From Granulosicoccus antarcticus IMCC3135 (GTDB lineage: Bacteria; Pseudomonadota; Gammaproteobacteria; Granulosicoccales; Granulosicoccaceae): DNA of 64,000 nucleotides. The translations under genes and the position numbers were made by a program. The DNA lies in NCBI RefSeq assembly GCF_002215215.1, contig NZ_CP018632.1, positions 1,856,501-1,920,500 on the forward strand, read 5' to 3'. Shown here piece by piece: positions 27,002 to 37,062 of the stretch (positions are counted from its first letter, which is position 1; the number at the start of each line of letters is the position of its first letter). A model generated the notes under the pieces. That model had not been told where the DNA came from. It was given only the letters and a program-made list of their open reading frames with translations, and ran no database searches.

Positions 27002-30000
27002 TCATTGGCTCAATATCTGTTGCAGATAGGGGGCGGTTCGTGAGCGTTTTGACATCGAAACTTTCTTCGGAGTGCCGCGTGCAACCACTTTACCGCCTCC
27101 CGTACCGCCCTCAGGACCCATGTCTATGATCCAGTCTGCCTCAGCCATGATATCCAGATTGTGTTCGATGACAATGACTGAGTTTCCGGCTTCCACCAAT
27201 CGATGCAGTACGTGAATCAGATTCTCCACATCAGCCATGTGCAGGCCCACCGTGGGTTCGTCCAGAATGTAGAGCGTGTGCACGTTCACGATGGCCTTGC
27301 CCGAGGAGTCACGGACAGAGGGTTTGGCCTTTGACAGCTCGGTGACAAGCTTGATTCGCTGCGCCTCGCCACCGCTGAGTGTTCGGCTTTGCTGACCGAG
27401 CGTCAGGTAGCCCAGGCCGACATCCTGCAGCAACTTCAGGGCATGCCGGATGCTGACATGTGCATCAAAAAACTCGACGCCTTCATCGACATTCATCATC
27501 AGAACATCACCGATGGATTTGTCCTTGTAGCGTACGGAGAGGGTTTCATGATTGAAGCGCATGCCGTTACAGACTTCACACAGTACGCGGACATCGGGCA
27601 GAAAACTCATCTCGATGCGTTGCATGCCTTGTCCGGCGCATTCCTCACAGCGACCATCGCCGGTATTGAACGAGAAGCGGCTGGCATTGTAGCCACGAAT
27701 GCGAGCCTCGGTCGTATCGGCGAAAAGGCGTCTGATGTTGTCCCAGAAGCCGATGTAGGTAGCCGGGCAGGAGCGAGATGTTTTGCCGATAGGGGTCTGA
27801 TCAACTTCCAGCAGACGGGAAATACTCTCCCAGCCAGAGATATCTTCACAACCGACCAGAGTGCCAAGCTTGCGTTTGCTTTTCTGAGCGTTCAGTACCC
27901 GCAGGTTGTCGTGCACGACATCACGAATGAGCGTGCTTTTGCCCGAGCCTGAAACACCCGTGACACAAACCAGTTGGCCCAGCGGTATATCGACTGAGAC
28001 GTTCTTCAGGTTGTGCAGGTGCGCGTTAGTCACATGCAGGCTGTGCTCAGGCCCGGTACGAGTCGGATAGAGCGGATGTTGTAGTGGGTGATCCAGTAGG
28101 CGCCCAGTGACTGAATCCGGATTTTTACGTACTTTGGCAACAGTGCCCGAGGCCACTATTTCACCGCCACGCACACCGGCACCCGGGCCGATGTCGATAA
28201 TATGGTCGGCACTGAGAATGGTTTCCTCGTCGTGCTCTACCACGACGATGGTATTGCCTTTTTTCAGCAATCGCGCCAGCGTATCGAGCAACATGCGATT
28301 ATCGCGTGGATGTAATCCGATGGTTGGCTCGTCGAGGATGTAGCACACACCCTGCAGGTTCGAGCCCAGCTGTGCCGCTAACCGTATGCGTTGTGCTTCG
28401 CCACCGCTCAAGGTCGGTGCAGCCCGGTCCAGCGATAGGTACTCCAGACCGACTTCAACCAGGAAGGACAGGCGAGAGTTCAGCTCTTTGAGGCTGTCTC
28501 TGGCAATGGTTGCTTCTCGATCATTGAGCTTTATGCTCGAAAACACCTTGCCGGCATCGACAATCGATAAAGTGGTGTAATCAGCAATGTTCCAGTCCTG
28601 AAAGTACACCGCCAGTGATTCGCTCTTGAGGCGCTGGCCTTCGCACTGTGGACAGGTGACCGGATCCTCATCGCTGTTCGACCAGCTACGCTCTTCGCCG
28701 GTCTGTTCTTCGTCAAAGCCGGGGATCACTTCACCGGTGCCAAAGCAGCTCTCACACCAGCCGTGCCGGGAGTTGTAGGAAAACATGCGCGGATCCAGCT
28801 CGGCAAAGCTGCGCTGGCAGCTCGGGCAGGCCCGTTGCGTCGAGAATAGTTTTTCGCGACCGCTGGCACTGCTGATCTTGACCACACCGCTACCATAATC
28901 GATGGCTCGCTGTATCAATGCCTGTAGTTCGGCTTCGTGTTTCACATCGACCATGAAAGTGCCCACTGGCAGATCAATGGTGTGTTCCTTGAAGCGGTCC
29001 AGCCGCGGCCATTCGGTCGTTGGCAGTGCCTTGCCGTCGACACGCAGTGTCGTAAAGCCCTTGTTCAATGCCCATTTGGCCAGATCGGTGTAATAGCCCT
29101 TGCGATTGACAATCAGAGGCGCGTGCAGATTGATCTTCTTGCCACGATGCTGCTTGAGCACCTGAGCGGTGATGGCATCAACCGATTGTGCCGATATGGG
29201 GACTTCGCAGTCGGGGCAATGCTGTACACCCAGTTTGACAAACAGCAGGCGCAGGAAGTGATAGATCTCGGTCATCGTGGCGACCGTGCTCTTGCGGCCG
29301 CCGCGACTGGTGCGCTGCTCGATGGCAACCGTGGGAGGGATGCCGGTAATGGCATCGACATCGGGTCTGGAGGCGGGTTGCACGAATTGCCGAGCGTAGG
29401 CATTCAGCGATTCCAGATAACGACGCTGACCTTCGTTGAAGACGATATCAAAAGCGAGTGTGCTCTTGCCACTGCCACTCATGCCGGTGATGACCGTCAT
29501 TTTATCGCGTGGAATCCGAACGTCGATATTCTTCAGATTGTGTTCGCGGGCCTTGTGCACGACGATGGCGTCGCCGGGATCAGTGTTGATCAGCTGTAAG
29601 GGATCGGGCGCTGCTATCTCGGCGATACCTGTGGCTTTCAAGCGATCAGTGGCATCTCTGTAATCACGCAGAGAGGCAGCGGTAACACTGGTCTTGTGGG
29701 CCATGACTTGCACGGGGGTGCCCTTGCAGACGATCTTGCCGCCGGCATCTCCACCGGCAGGACCAAGATCGATGATCCAGTCCGCGTTGGCAATGACATC
29801 CAGATTGTGCTCGATCACCACCAGTGAGTGTCCCTGTTCCACCAGTTGTTCGAAGGCATTGAGCAACTTGCCAATGTCTTCGAAGTGCAAGCCGGTAGTC
29901 GGCTCATCAAACAGGAAGAGGGTATGGCCATCAATGGTGCGTTTGGATCGAATCATGGCAGCCTGTCCCAGATAGGCTGCCAGTTTCAGGCGCTGTGCTT

Positions 30001-32524
30001 CACCACCGCTGAGGGTGGGAACGGGCTGGCCCAGTTGCAGATAGCCCAGGCCCACCTCTCGCAGAGGGCTGAGTGCTGTGATGACCGCTTTGTTCTCTGC
30101 AAAGAATTCGAGTGCACGTTCGACGGTCATTTCCAGTACGTCTGCAATTGACTGACCTTCGGCCTCGCTCTGGTTGAAGAGTTTGATTTCCAGCAACTCT
30201 GCGCGGTATCGACGTCCCTGGCATTCGGCGCAACGTAGATAGACATCAGAGAGGAATTGCATTTCAACATGCTCGAATCCATTACCCGAGCAGGCCGGAC
30301 AACGCATGCCAGAGTTGAAACTGAAAGCACTGGCCTTGTAACCACGCTCCTGAGCCTCAGGTACTTTTTCGAATAACTTGCGAATGGATTCGAAAGCGCC
30401 GGTGTAGCTGACCGGGTTGGAACGAGCCGATTTTCCGATGGGTGACTGATCAACCAGTATTACATCGGTGATCTGTTCATCGCCGGTGATGGCGGTATAG
30501 GGAAGTGCCAGGTCCTTGGGTTTGCCCTTGAGCGATGTCAGGGCATTGAACAGGGTGTCCTGGATGAGAGTCGATTTGCCTGACCCGCTGGGGCCTGTCA
30601 GGCAGACCAGACGATTCAGCGGAATCTCCAGCGTCACATCCTGCAGATTATGGCCGTTGGCACCGCTGAGTATGAGTTTTTCAGTACCGCGACTACCACG
30701 TTCGGGGGACGAGAAATTCAGAGTTTTTTCACCGTTCAGGTATTTGGCTGTCAGTGATTTCTTGCTTTTCAACAGTGCGGCAGGCTTGCCGTTGAAGACA
30801 ATGTTGCCGCCGGCGCGACCTGGACCCGGGCCTATGTCTATGATGCGATCGGCGGCTAGCATCAATTGCGGATCGTGCTCTACAACGATGAGCGTGTTGC
30901 CGGCGTCACGCAGTCGTTTCAGAACCCGGATGACCCGATCCATGTCCTGTGCATGTAGCCCGATGCTGGGCTCGTCGAGCACGAACAGCGTATTGACCAG
31001 TGAAGTACCGAGGGCTGTCGTCAGATTGATACGTTGCACCTCGCCACCAGACAGGGTGCGTGACTGGCGATCGAGGGTCAGATAGCTCAGGCCCACATCA
31101 TTCAGGTAGGCCAGTCGCGAGCGCATCTCGCGCACCACCATGTCTGTGGGATCATCAACATGGCCCTGGGCGATCGCTTCGACGAACTGCAGTGCCCTGG
31201 ACAGTGGCAGCTGCATGAGATCCACGATATTCAGGCCTGGTAGTGTCGCCATGACCTTGTCCGAAAAGGGGGCTTGCGCATCACGGTAGCGTGCACCGGG
31301 TTCAATGACTCTCGCAGCATCCTCCAGCGTTCCGACACGCCAGTTCAGTGAGGCTGGTTTCAGTCTGGCCCCATGACAGGCTGGGCACTCATCATAGCTG
31401 CGGTATTTGGCCAGCATTACTCGCACATGCATGCGATAGGATTTGCGTTCCAGGTAGTCGAAGAAGCCTTTGATCCCGTACCAGCTATTCTCGGCCTCAC
31501 TGCCGTCGCCCTGGATGACCCAGTTCTGTTGGGTGCTGGTCATCTCGTCGAACGGTACATCCAGTGGAATGCCCTGTTTTTTTGCAGCTCGTTCCAGATC
31601 CCGCTGACAAGCGGCACCTGATTCGCTCTGGAATACCTTGACGGCACCGCCCTTGAGCGTCTTGCTGACATCTGGTAACGCCAGTCTGTAATCGATACCG
31701 ATGATCCGGCCAAAGCCCTTGCATGACTCACAGGCCCCGATGGGGGAGTTGAAGGAAAAGCTCGAAGGAATCGGTTCTCGATACCGGATGCCGCAGGCTT
31801 CGCACTGCAAAGCTGTCGAATAGCTGGTTTGGCCTGAGGATTGACGCTCTTCATCCAGCGTATGTACGCTGACTTTACCTTGCCCATACCGCAAGCCAGC
31901 TTCGATAGCTTCGATGAAACGACTGCGATTATCTTCACGCGTTGACAATCTGTCCTGGATGACATCAATGCTGGTGTCACTTTGTTGATGGACCTTGGTA
32001 TAGCCTTGCCTGGCCAGCCAGTCCTGGATTTCGTCTGCTGAAAAATTTGCTGGAATCGGAACCTGGAAGGTCACCATGATGCGGCGTGGTTCGCTCTGGT
32101 CGAACCAGTCGTTGCTTATTTTCTCCGGCGTGTCGCGTGTAACCGGTTTTCCACAATCTCCGCAATAAAGTCTGGCAGTACGAGCAAACAGGAGCTTGAT
32201 GTGATCATTGAGTTCCGTCATGGTGCCAACGGTCGAACGGGAGGTGCGCACCGGGTTGGTCTGGTCGATGGCAATAGCGGGTGGGATACCCTCTATCCGG
32301 TCCACCTGCGGTTTATCCATCCTGTCCAGAAACTGCCGGGCATAGGGCGAGAATGTTTCCACATAACGCCGTTGGCCTTCCGCATAGATCGTGTCGAAAG
32401 CGAGAGTGGATTTGCCGCTGCCGCTGACACCGGTGATGACAATCAATTCACCGTACGGCAGTTTCAGATCCAGGTGCTTCAGATTGTTCTGATAGGCATT
32501 CTCGATCAGTATGTGCTTGCTCAT
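27002..32524 (-). CDS. uvrA: Tandem-fused UvrA excinuclease ATPase (two UvrA units)
   Basis: 1840 residues, about twice the normal UvrA length of 940. Two complete UvrA units are joined, giving four ABC cassettes: Walker A sites [36 protein letters not shown] and [12 protein letters not shown]; four LSGGE signature motifs; four Walker B sites ending in DEPSIGLH, DEPTTGLH, DEPTIGLH and DEPTVGLH. Zinc-finger CxxC pairs appear in both units. The junction is near base 29600. UvrA recognises bulky DNA damage as a dimer and loads UvrB; here one chain could act as a covalent dimer. The start at 32524 is chosen because MSKHILIENAYQNNLKHLDL matches UvrA starts; an ATG at 32581 adds 19 unmatched residues. 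No LexA-type box is evident upstream. Probably an accessory UvrA. Confidence 0.92.
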   Translation of the reverse strand: MSKHILIENAYQNNLKHLDLKLPYGELIVITGVSGSGKSTLAFDTIYAEGQRRYVETFSPYARQFLDRMDKPQVDRIEGIPPAIAIDQTNPVRTSRSTVGTMTELNDHIKLLFARTARLYCGDCGKPVTRDTPEKISNDWFDQSEPRRIMVTFQVPIPANFSADEIQDWLARQGYTKVHQQSDTSIDVIQDRLSTREDNRSRFIEAIEAGLRYGQGKVSVHTLDEERQSSGQTSYSTALQCEACGIRYREPIPSSFSFNSPIGACESCKGFGRIIGIDYRLALPDVSKTLKGGAVKVFQSESGAACQRDLERAAKKQGIPLDVPFDEMTSTQQNWVIQGDGSEAENSWYGIKGFFDYLERKSYRMHVRVMLAKYRSYDECPACHGARLKPASLNWRVGTLEDAARVIEPGARYRDAQAPFSDKVMATLPGLNIVDLMQLPLSRALQFVEAIAQGHVDDPTDMVVREMRSRLAYLNDVGLSYLTLDRQSRTLSGGEVQRINLTTALGTSLVNTLFVLDEPSIGLHAQDMDRVIRVLKRLRDAGNTLIVVEHDPQLMLAADRIIDIGPGPGRAGGNIVFNGKPAALLKSKKSLTAKYLNGEKTLNFSSPERGSRGTEKLILSGANGHNLQDVTLEIPLNRLVCLTGPSGSGKSTLIQDTLFNALTSLKGKPKDLALPYTAITGDEQITDVILVDQSPIGKSARSNPVSYTGAFESIRKLFEKVPEAQERGYKASAFSFNSGMRCPACSGNGFEHVEMQFLSDVYLRCAECQGRRYRAELLEIKLFNQSEAEGQSIADVLEMTVERALEFFAENKAVITALSPLREVGLGYLQLGQPVPTLSGGEAQRLKLAAYLGQAAMIRSKRTIDGHTLFLFDEPTTGLHFEDIGKLLNAFEQLVEQGHSLVVIEHNLDVIANADWIIDLGPAGGDAGGKIVCKGTPVQVMAHKTSVTAASLRDYRDATDRLKATGIAEIAAPDPLQLINTDPGDAIVVHKAREHNLKNIDVRIPRDKMTVITGMSGSGKSTLAFDIVFNEGQRRYLESLNAYARQFVQPASRPDVDAITGIPPTVAIEQRTSRGGRKSTVATMTEIYHFLRLLFVKLGVQHCPDCEVPISAQSVDAITAQVLKQHRGKKINLHAPLIVNRKGYYTDLAKWALNKGFTTLRVDGKALPTTEWPRLDRFKEHTIDLPVGTFMVDVKHEAELQALIQRAIDYGSGVVKISSASGREKLFSTQRACPSCQRSFAELDPRMFSYNSRHGWCESCFGTGEVIPGFDEEQTGEERSWSNSDEDPVTCPQCEGQRLKSESLAVYFQDWNIADYTTLSIVDAGKVFSSIKLNDREATIARDSLKELNSRLSFLVEVGLEYLSLDRAAPTLSGGEAQRIRLAAQLGSNLQGVCYILDEPTIGLHPRDNRMLLDTLARLLKKGNTIVVVEHDEETILSADHIIDIGPGAGVRGGEIVASGTVAKVRKNPDSVTGRLLDHPLQHPLYPTRTGPEHSLHVTNAHLHNLKNVSVDIPLGQLVCVTGVSGSGKSTLIRDVVHDNLRVLNAQKSKRKLGTLVGCEDISGWESISRLLEVDQTPIGKTSRSCPATYIGFWDNIRRLFADTTEARIRGYNASRFSFNTGDGRCEECAGQGMQRIEMSFLPDVRVLCEVCNGMRFNHETLSVRYKDKSIGDVLMMNVDEGVEFFDAHVSIRHALKLLQDVGLGYLTLGQQSRTLSGGEAQRIKLVTELSKAKPSVRDSSGKAIVNVHTLYILDEPTVGLHMADVENLIHVLHRLVEAGNSVIVIEHNLDIMAEADWIIDMGPEGGTGGGKVVARGTPKKVSMSKRSRTAPYLQQILSQ

Positions 32525-32757
32525 GGACGTGGGCGTTGTCTGAAATGAATGGAGGTGAGGCTGCAGACATCTTTTGATCAAGCGGGAACAGGGCAGGGTA
32601 GCCAGATTCGCTCAGCTCGGATCGATAAGGTGTTTTGCTCGATGTAGTGTACGGGTGAACGAGATTTTGGACCATGACTGATGTCAGGGCGTCGCTGCTG
32701 TAATATGGTGAGTGGGACTAGAATTTCACCCTCTCATCAATTCAGGAGTATGTTGAC

Positions 32758-33519
32758 TTGGATGCAATCAGTACGGCCGTTGCAGCCTTTGAGCGCGATG
32801 GCTATTACATAGCCCGATCCCTGTTCTCGACTGAGGAAGTTTCTGCACTGGTCGAATTGATCGATCGGTCGCTGTCGCCGGCATTGGCGCCGGTTGAGTT
32901 CGAGGCCGATGTGCATTATCCGGGCGCGCCCAGTTCCAAAAGCGCACCCGGTGGCAGCACTCCGCGGCGGCTGTTGCATGCTTTCGGACGGGATTCCCTG
33001 TTCCAGCAGGTGGGCAGACACCCCCAGATCGTGGCCACGCTCAAGGCTTTGATGAACACCGATGCCGTTCGCCTATCGCAAAACCATCATAATTGCGTCA
33101 TGACCAAACACCCTGGGTTCAGCAGTGTCACCAGCTGGCATCAGGATATACGCTACTGGCGTTTTGACCGGCGCGAGCTGGTCAGTACCTGGTTGGCTCT
33201 GGGACCTGAGAATGCTCATAACGGCGGACTACTGGTCATTCCCGGTTCTCATACACTGGATTTTGAACCGGGACAGTTCGATGCAGCTTTGTTCCTGCGC
33301 ACCGATCTGCCTGCCAACGAGGCCTTGCTGGCGAAAGTAGTCTCTGTCGATCTGAAGGCTGGCGATATGCTTTTCTTCCATTCACGGACCCTGCATGCAG
33401 CCGGGCAGAACGATTCCAGTGTCATCAAGCGCTCGCTGGTCTACACCTATCGTGCCGACGACAATCAGCCCATCCCCGAAACACGTTCGGCCGTCTATGA
33501 GGATATCCCGGTATCGTGA
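32758..33519 (+). CDS. Phytanoyl-CoA dioxygenase (PhyH) family protein
   Basis: 253 residues, Fe(II)/2-oxoglutarate oxygenase. The iron ligands are seen in TSWHQDIRYW (His-x-Asp) and FFHSRTLHAAGQN (distal His); SLVYTYRAD would hold the Arg that binds 2-oxoglutarate. The start is a TTG at 32758, preceded by AGGAG nine bases upstream; nearby ATGs are in other frames. It overlaps the phosphopantetheinyl transferase gene by four bases (GTGA), so both are probably made together. The substrate is unknown; PhyH enzymes hydroxylate acyl, amino acid or secondary-metabolite substrates. Confidence 0.86.
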   Translation: MDAISTAVAAFERDGYYIARSLFSTEEVSALVELIDRSLSPALAPVEFEADVHYPGAPSSKSAPGGSTPRRLLHAFGRDSLFQQVGRHPQIVATLKALMNTDAVRLSQNHHNCVMTKHPGFSSVTSWHQDIRYWRFDRRELVSTWLALGPENAHNGGLLVIPGSHTLDFEPGQFDAALFLRTDLPANEALLAKVVSVDLKAGDMLFFHSRTLHAAGQNDSSVIKRSLVYTYRADDNQPIPETRSAVYEDIPVS

Positions 33520-34214
33520 GCACATCACTGGATCCGCTCCAGAATCCAGCCAATGGCCTGAGTTTCGCACCTGAGTGGGCGGGGACCAATATCTACCTGG
33601 CCAGCCAACCCGTTACTGACTGTGTTGAGGCCCTTTACCCTGAGGAGCGCTCAGTGATTGCCGCCTCGGCGCCGTTGCGACAGCGCACCTTCTCCAGTGG
33701 TAGACGTTGCGCCCGAATCGCTCTGGCTGAAGCGGGTTTGCCTGCTTGTGTGCTGGCCAGAGCAGACGATGGGTCAGTCTGCTGGCCAGAGGGCGTGGTA
33801 GGCAGTGTGAGTCATACAAATGACTGGGCGGTGTCTGCTGTTGCCTTACGCGATATGAGCGAAGCTGCGAGTCTGGGGGTTGACCTTGAACGTATCCAGC
33901 CTCTTGAGGCGGGTGTGATCAAGGTGGTTGCCACTGCCAGTGAGCAGACTGAACTGGCCATGCAAGGTGCTAAACGCTGGCAAGCAACGGCATTGTTCAG
34001 TCTCAAGGAAAGTGTTTACAAATGTCTGAGGCCTTCTTACGGTCGTTTTATCGGCTTCAAGGAGGTGGAGATCTGTGACATCGTCAGTGGCAAGCCGCAT
34101 CTGAGCTTCTGTAACGAGGAACTCAGCAAGCATTTTCGCGAATCCGAGGTGCAATTGCGCATGGCAGTTACCTCGGACTACGTACTCTCGCTGGCCTGGT
34201 TGAGGAACCACTGA
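33516..34214 (+). CDS. 4'-phosphopantetheinyl transferase (EntD/Sfp superfamily)
   Basis: 232 residues. GSVSHTNDWAVSAVA, SLGVDLERIQ (Mg-binding Asp/Glu) and LFSLKESVYKCLRP (Lys-Glu pair) are the three conserved PPTase motifs, in the EntD-like order. The enzyme moves phosphopantetheine from CoA to carrier-protein serines and so activates acyl or peptidyl carrier proteins. No NRPS or PKS genes are in the window; it may serve a remote cluster or the fatty-acid carrier. The GTG start lies inside the stop of the dioxygenase gene. Confidence 0.88.
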   Translation: MSTSLDPLQNPANGLSFAPEWAGTNIYLASQPVTDCVEALYPEERSVIAASAPLRQRTFSSGRRCARIALAEAGLPACVLARADDGSVCWPEGVVGSVSHTNDWAVSAVALRDMSEAASLGVDLERIQPLEAGVIKVVATASEQTELAMQGAKRWQATALFSLKESVYKCLRPSYGRFIGFKEVEICDIVSGKPHLSFCNEELSKHFRESEVQLRMAVTSDYVLSLAWLRNH

Positions 34215-34335
34215 GCGAAAGCTGGCGTCGCGTAATCACTCCTGTGCAGGTGCTTGGGTGGAAAGTGGTGGTGCCTGCTGTATATTAAGGGCTTGCGCTA
34301 ATCCCCACATTCTTACTATCTACCGAAGGCATCTC

Positions 34336-36963
34336 ATGCAGGACCAATACGATTTTCGCCGCACGGAAACTGACGTGCAGGCTGTCTGGACGTCTAACGA
34401 TGCGTTTCAGGTCACCGAAGATACCGACCGGCCCAAATACTACTGCCTATGCATGTTTCCCTACCCCAGTGGCAGTCTGCATATGGGGCATGTCCGTAAT
34501 TACACCATTGGCGATGTGATTTCGCGCTACAAGCGCATGCAGGGATTCAACGTGCTGCAGCCTATGGGCTGGGATGCTTTTGGCTTGCCAGCCGAGAACG
34601 CGGCTATCAAGAACAATACAGCGCCCGCCAAATGGACCTATTCCAACATTGAAGAAATGCGGGAACAGTTACAAAAGCTGGGCATCGCTTATGACTGGTC
34701 TCGTGAGCTGGCTACCTGCAAGCCTGGATACTATCGTTGGGAGCAGTGGTTTTTCACGCAGCTGGTGAAAAAGGGACTGGCTTACAAGAAAATGGCGGTG
34801 GTCAATTGGGATCCCGTGGAAGGTACGGTGCTGGCTAACGAGCAGGTCGATTCGAATGGCTGCGGCTGGCGCTCAGGTGCCAAAGTGGAGCGACGTGAAA
34901 TACCTCAGTGGTTCCTGAAGATCACCCAATACGCAGAAGAGTTGCTCGAAGAGACCGACAAGCTGGAAGGCTGGCCAGAAGCGGTACGGGCACAGCAGAA
35001 GAACTGGATTGGACGCTCTGAAGGGGTCGAGTTCGAATTTGCTCTGGCGGGACGTGGTGATGCACCTCTGGATATTACCGAAGACGGTATGGCAGATGCG
35101 ATTCGCGTTTATACAACACGTCCGGATACAGTGGCAGGCGTCACTTATATGGCTGTTGCAGCCGAGCATCCCGTGGCCAGAGCAATGGGTAAACGCAACT
35201 CTGAAGTCGCTGATTTCATTGCCGAATGTACGAGTACAGGTACGTCAGAAGCCGCCATGGAAACCATGGAGAAACGTGGTGTGCCCTTGGGTATCGAAGC
35301 TATCAACCCGGTATCCGGGGAGCGGGTGCCTGTCTATGTCGCCAATTTCGTCCTGATGACCTATGGCACAGGTGCCGTCATGTCTGTGCCTGGGCACGAC
35401 CAGCGTGACTGGGACTTTGCCACCAAGTATGGTTTGCGTATCAAGCAGGTTGTGCAATCCACCGTCAACCCGGTTGATGTGTCCGAAGGCCCGTTCACGG
35501 ACAAGGAAAACACGGTAACGATCAACTCCGGTGACTTCGACGGGCTTGACTACGAGGCCGCTTTCGCAGCCACAGCGGATCATCTGGTCAAGCTGGCAAA
35601 GGGTGAGCGCAAGGTCAATTACCGCCTGCGTGACTGGGGTATATCCCGGCAGCGTTACTGGGGCTGCCCGATTCCGATCATCTATGATGAAGAGGGCAAC
35701 GTCCATGTCGTTCCCGAAGAAGACCTGCCGGTTCGTCTGCCTGAAAACGTAGCCTTTTCAGGAGTCACATCCCCGATCAAGGAAGATCCTGACTTCATCA
35801 ATACGACAGTCCCCGGCACCGACAAACCCGGACGCCGCGAAACCGATACATTCGATACCTTCTTCGAATCCAGTTGGTACTACGCACGCTTCTGCTCACC
35901 AGATGCCGCGAAAATGCTGGACGAGCGCGCCAACTACTGGTTGCCGGTCGATCAGTATATTGGTGGTGTCGAGCATGCGGTCATGCACCTGTTGTATGCG
36001 CGCTTCTTTCACAAGTTGATGCGTGATGCAGGTCTTGTTGTTTCGAATGAGCCGTTCACCCGACTGTTGACACAAGGCATGGTGGTGGCTGAGTCCTTCT
36101 ACCGGACAGAAGACAGTGGCAAGGCCGAGTACTTCAATCGCAAGGAACTGGATATCAGCTACGACGACAAGGGTCGTATCGATGGCGCCATATTGAAGTC
36201 TGATGGACAGCCGGTGACGGTGGGTCGCATTGAGAAAATGTCGAAGTCCAAGAATAACGGGGTGGACCCTCTGGAGATGATCGATCGCTATGGTGCTGAC
36301 ACCATGCGTTTGTTTTCCATGAGCGATACACCTCCACACCAATCGCTGGAATGGAAGGAAGGTGGCGTAGAAGGCATGCATCGCTTTCTCAAGCGCGTCT
36401 GGCGGGAAGTCAGCGTATTGGATAGCAGTTTCATACAGGCGACGCTGAACGTTGAAGAATTGAACGACGAACAGAAGGCTCTGCGGCGCAAGACTCACGA
36501 AACGATTGCCAAGGTGACAGACGACATTGAGCGACGCATGACGTTCAACACCGCCATTGCTTCAATGATGGAGTTGTTCAATGAAGTCACACGCTTCTCT
36601 GATCGAAGCGAGTCTGGCAAGGCCGTCGTGTTTGAAGCCTGCAGTGCGCTGGTACGCTTGCTCAGTCCTTTCGTACCGCATATCACACACGAGTTGTGGC
36701 AGGGAATGGGTTATACGACAGCTCTGATCAACGAAGCCTGGCCTGAAACAGATGAGGATGCACTGACGCGCAATGAGCTGGAGCTGGTCGTTCAGGTCAA
36801 TGGCAAGCGCCGATCATCCATTACGGTGGCAGCCGATGCATCCCGTGAGGACTGTGAGGCAACGGCTCGGGCAGATGCTGACGTGCAACGGCATGTTGAT
36901 GGTTTGACGATCCGCAAGGTCATCGTGGTACCGGGTCGTCTGGTTAATATCGTGGCCAACTGA
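34336..36963 (+). CDS. leuS: Leucyl-tRNA synthetase
   Basis: 875 residues, class Ia synthetase that charges tRNA-Leu. The HIGH motif is FPYPSGSLHMGH, the KMSKS motif is KMSKSKNNGVDP at about residue 634, the GWDAFGLPAENAA block is intact and the CP1 editing domain contains the TRPDTVAGVTY threonine-rich loop. The ATG at 34336 is preceded by GAAGG and gives the usual start MQDQYDFRRTE. A hairpin follows the stop. In many gammaproteobacteria lptE and holA follow leuS; here a DMT transporter does. Confidence 0.97.
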   Translation: MQDQYDFRRTETDVQAVWTSNDAFQVTEDTDRPKYYCLCMFPYPSGSLHMGHVRNYTIGDVISRYKRMQGFNVLQPMGWDAFGLPAENAAIKNNTAPAKWTYSNIEEMREQLQKLGIAYDWSRELATCKPGYYRWEQWFFTQLVKKGLAYKKMAVVNWDPVEGTVLANEQVDSNGCGWRSGAKVERREIPQWFLKITQYAEELLEETDKLEGWPEAVRAQQKNWIGRSEGVEFEFALAGRGDAPLDITEDGMADAIRVYTTRPDTVAGVTYMAVAAEHPVARAMGKRNSEVADFIAECTSTGTSEAAMETMEKRGVPLGIEAINPVSGERVPVYVANFVLMTYGTGAVMSVPGHDQRDWDFATKYGLRIKQVVQSTVNPVDVSEGPFTDKENTVTINSGDFDGLDYEAAFAATADHLVKLAKGERKVNYRLRDWGISRQRYWGCPIPIIYDEEGNVHVVPEEDLPVRLPENVAFSGVTSPIKEDPDFINTTVPGTDKPGRRETDTFDTFFESSWYYARFCSPDAAKMLDERANYWLPVDQYIGGVEHAVMHLLYARFFHKLMRDAGLVVSNEPFTRLLTQGMVVAESFYRTEDSGKAEYFNRKELDISYDDKGRIDGAILKSDGQPVTVGRIEKMSKSKNNGVDPLEMIDRYGADTMRLFSMSDTPPHQSLEWKEGGVEGMHRFLKRVWREVSVLDSSFIQATLNVEELNDEQKALRRKTHETIAKVTDDIERRMTFNTAIASMMELFNEVTRFSDRSESGKAVVFEACSALVRLLSPFVPHITHELWQGMGYTTALINEAWPETDEDALTRNELELVVQVNGKRRSSITVAADASREDCEATARADADVQRHVDGLTIRKVIVVPGRLVNIVAN

Positions 36964-36981
36964 TATTCAGGTCCGTACAAG

Positions 36982-37012
36982 TGTCGGCATCCTTGCTTGA
37001 AGGCTGCCGACA
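36982..37012 (+). terminator. Hairpin after leuS
   Basis: TGTCGGCA and TGCCGACA form the outer stem and CCTT/AAGG an inner stem. TTAAT follows rather than a T-run. Likely terminator. Confidence 0.65.
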
Positions 37013-37062
37013 TTAATCTGGCCGGTTCACGGCTGCTGTAATCCCTTGAAGATGGCTCATAC

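Noticed and set aside
32525-32757. Possible SOS (LexA) box upstream of the tandem uvrA
   Set aside because: No CTGT-N8-ACAG-like palindrome was found in the region between the uvrA start and the PhyH gene.
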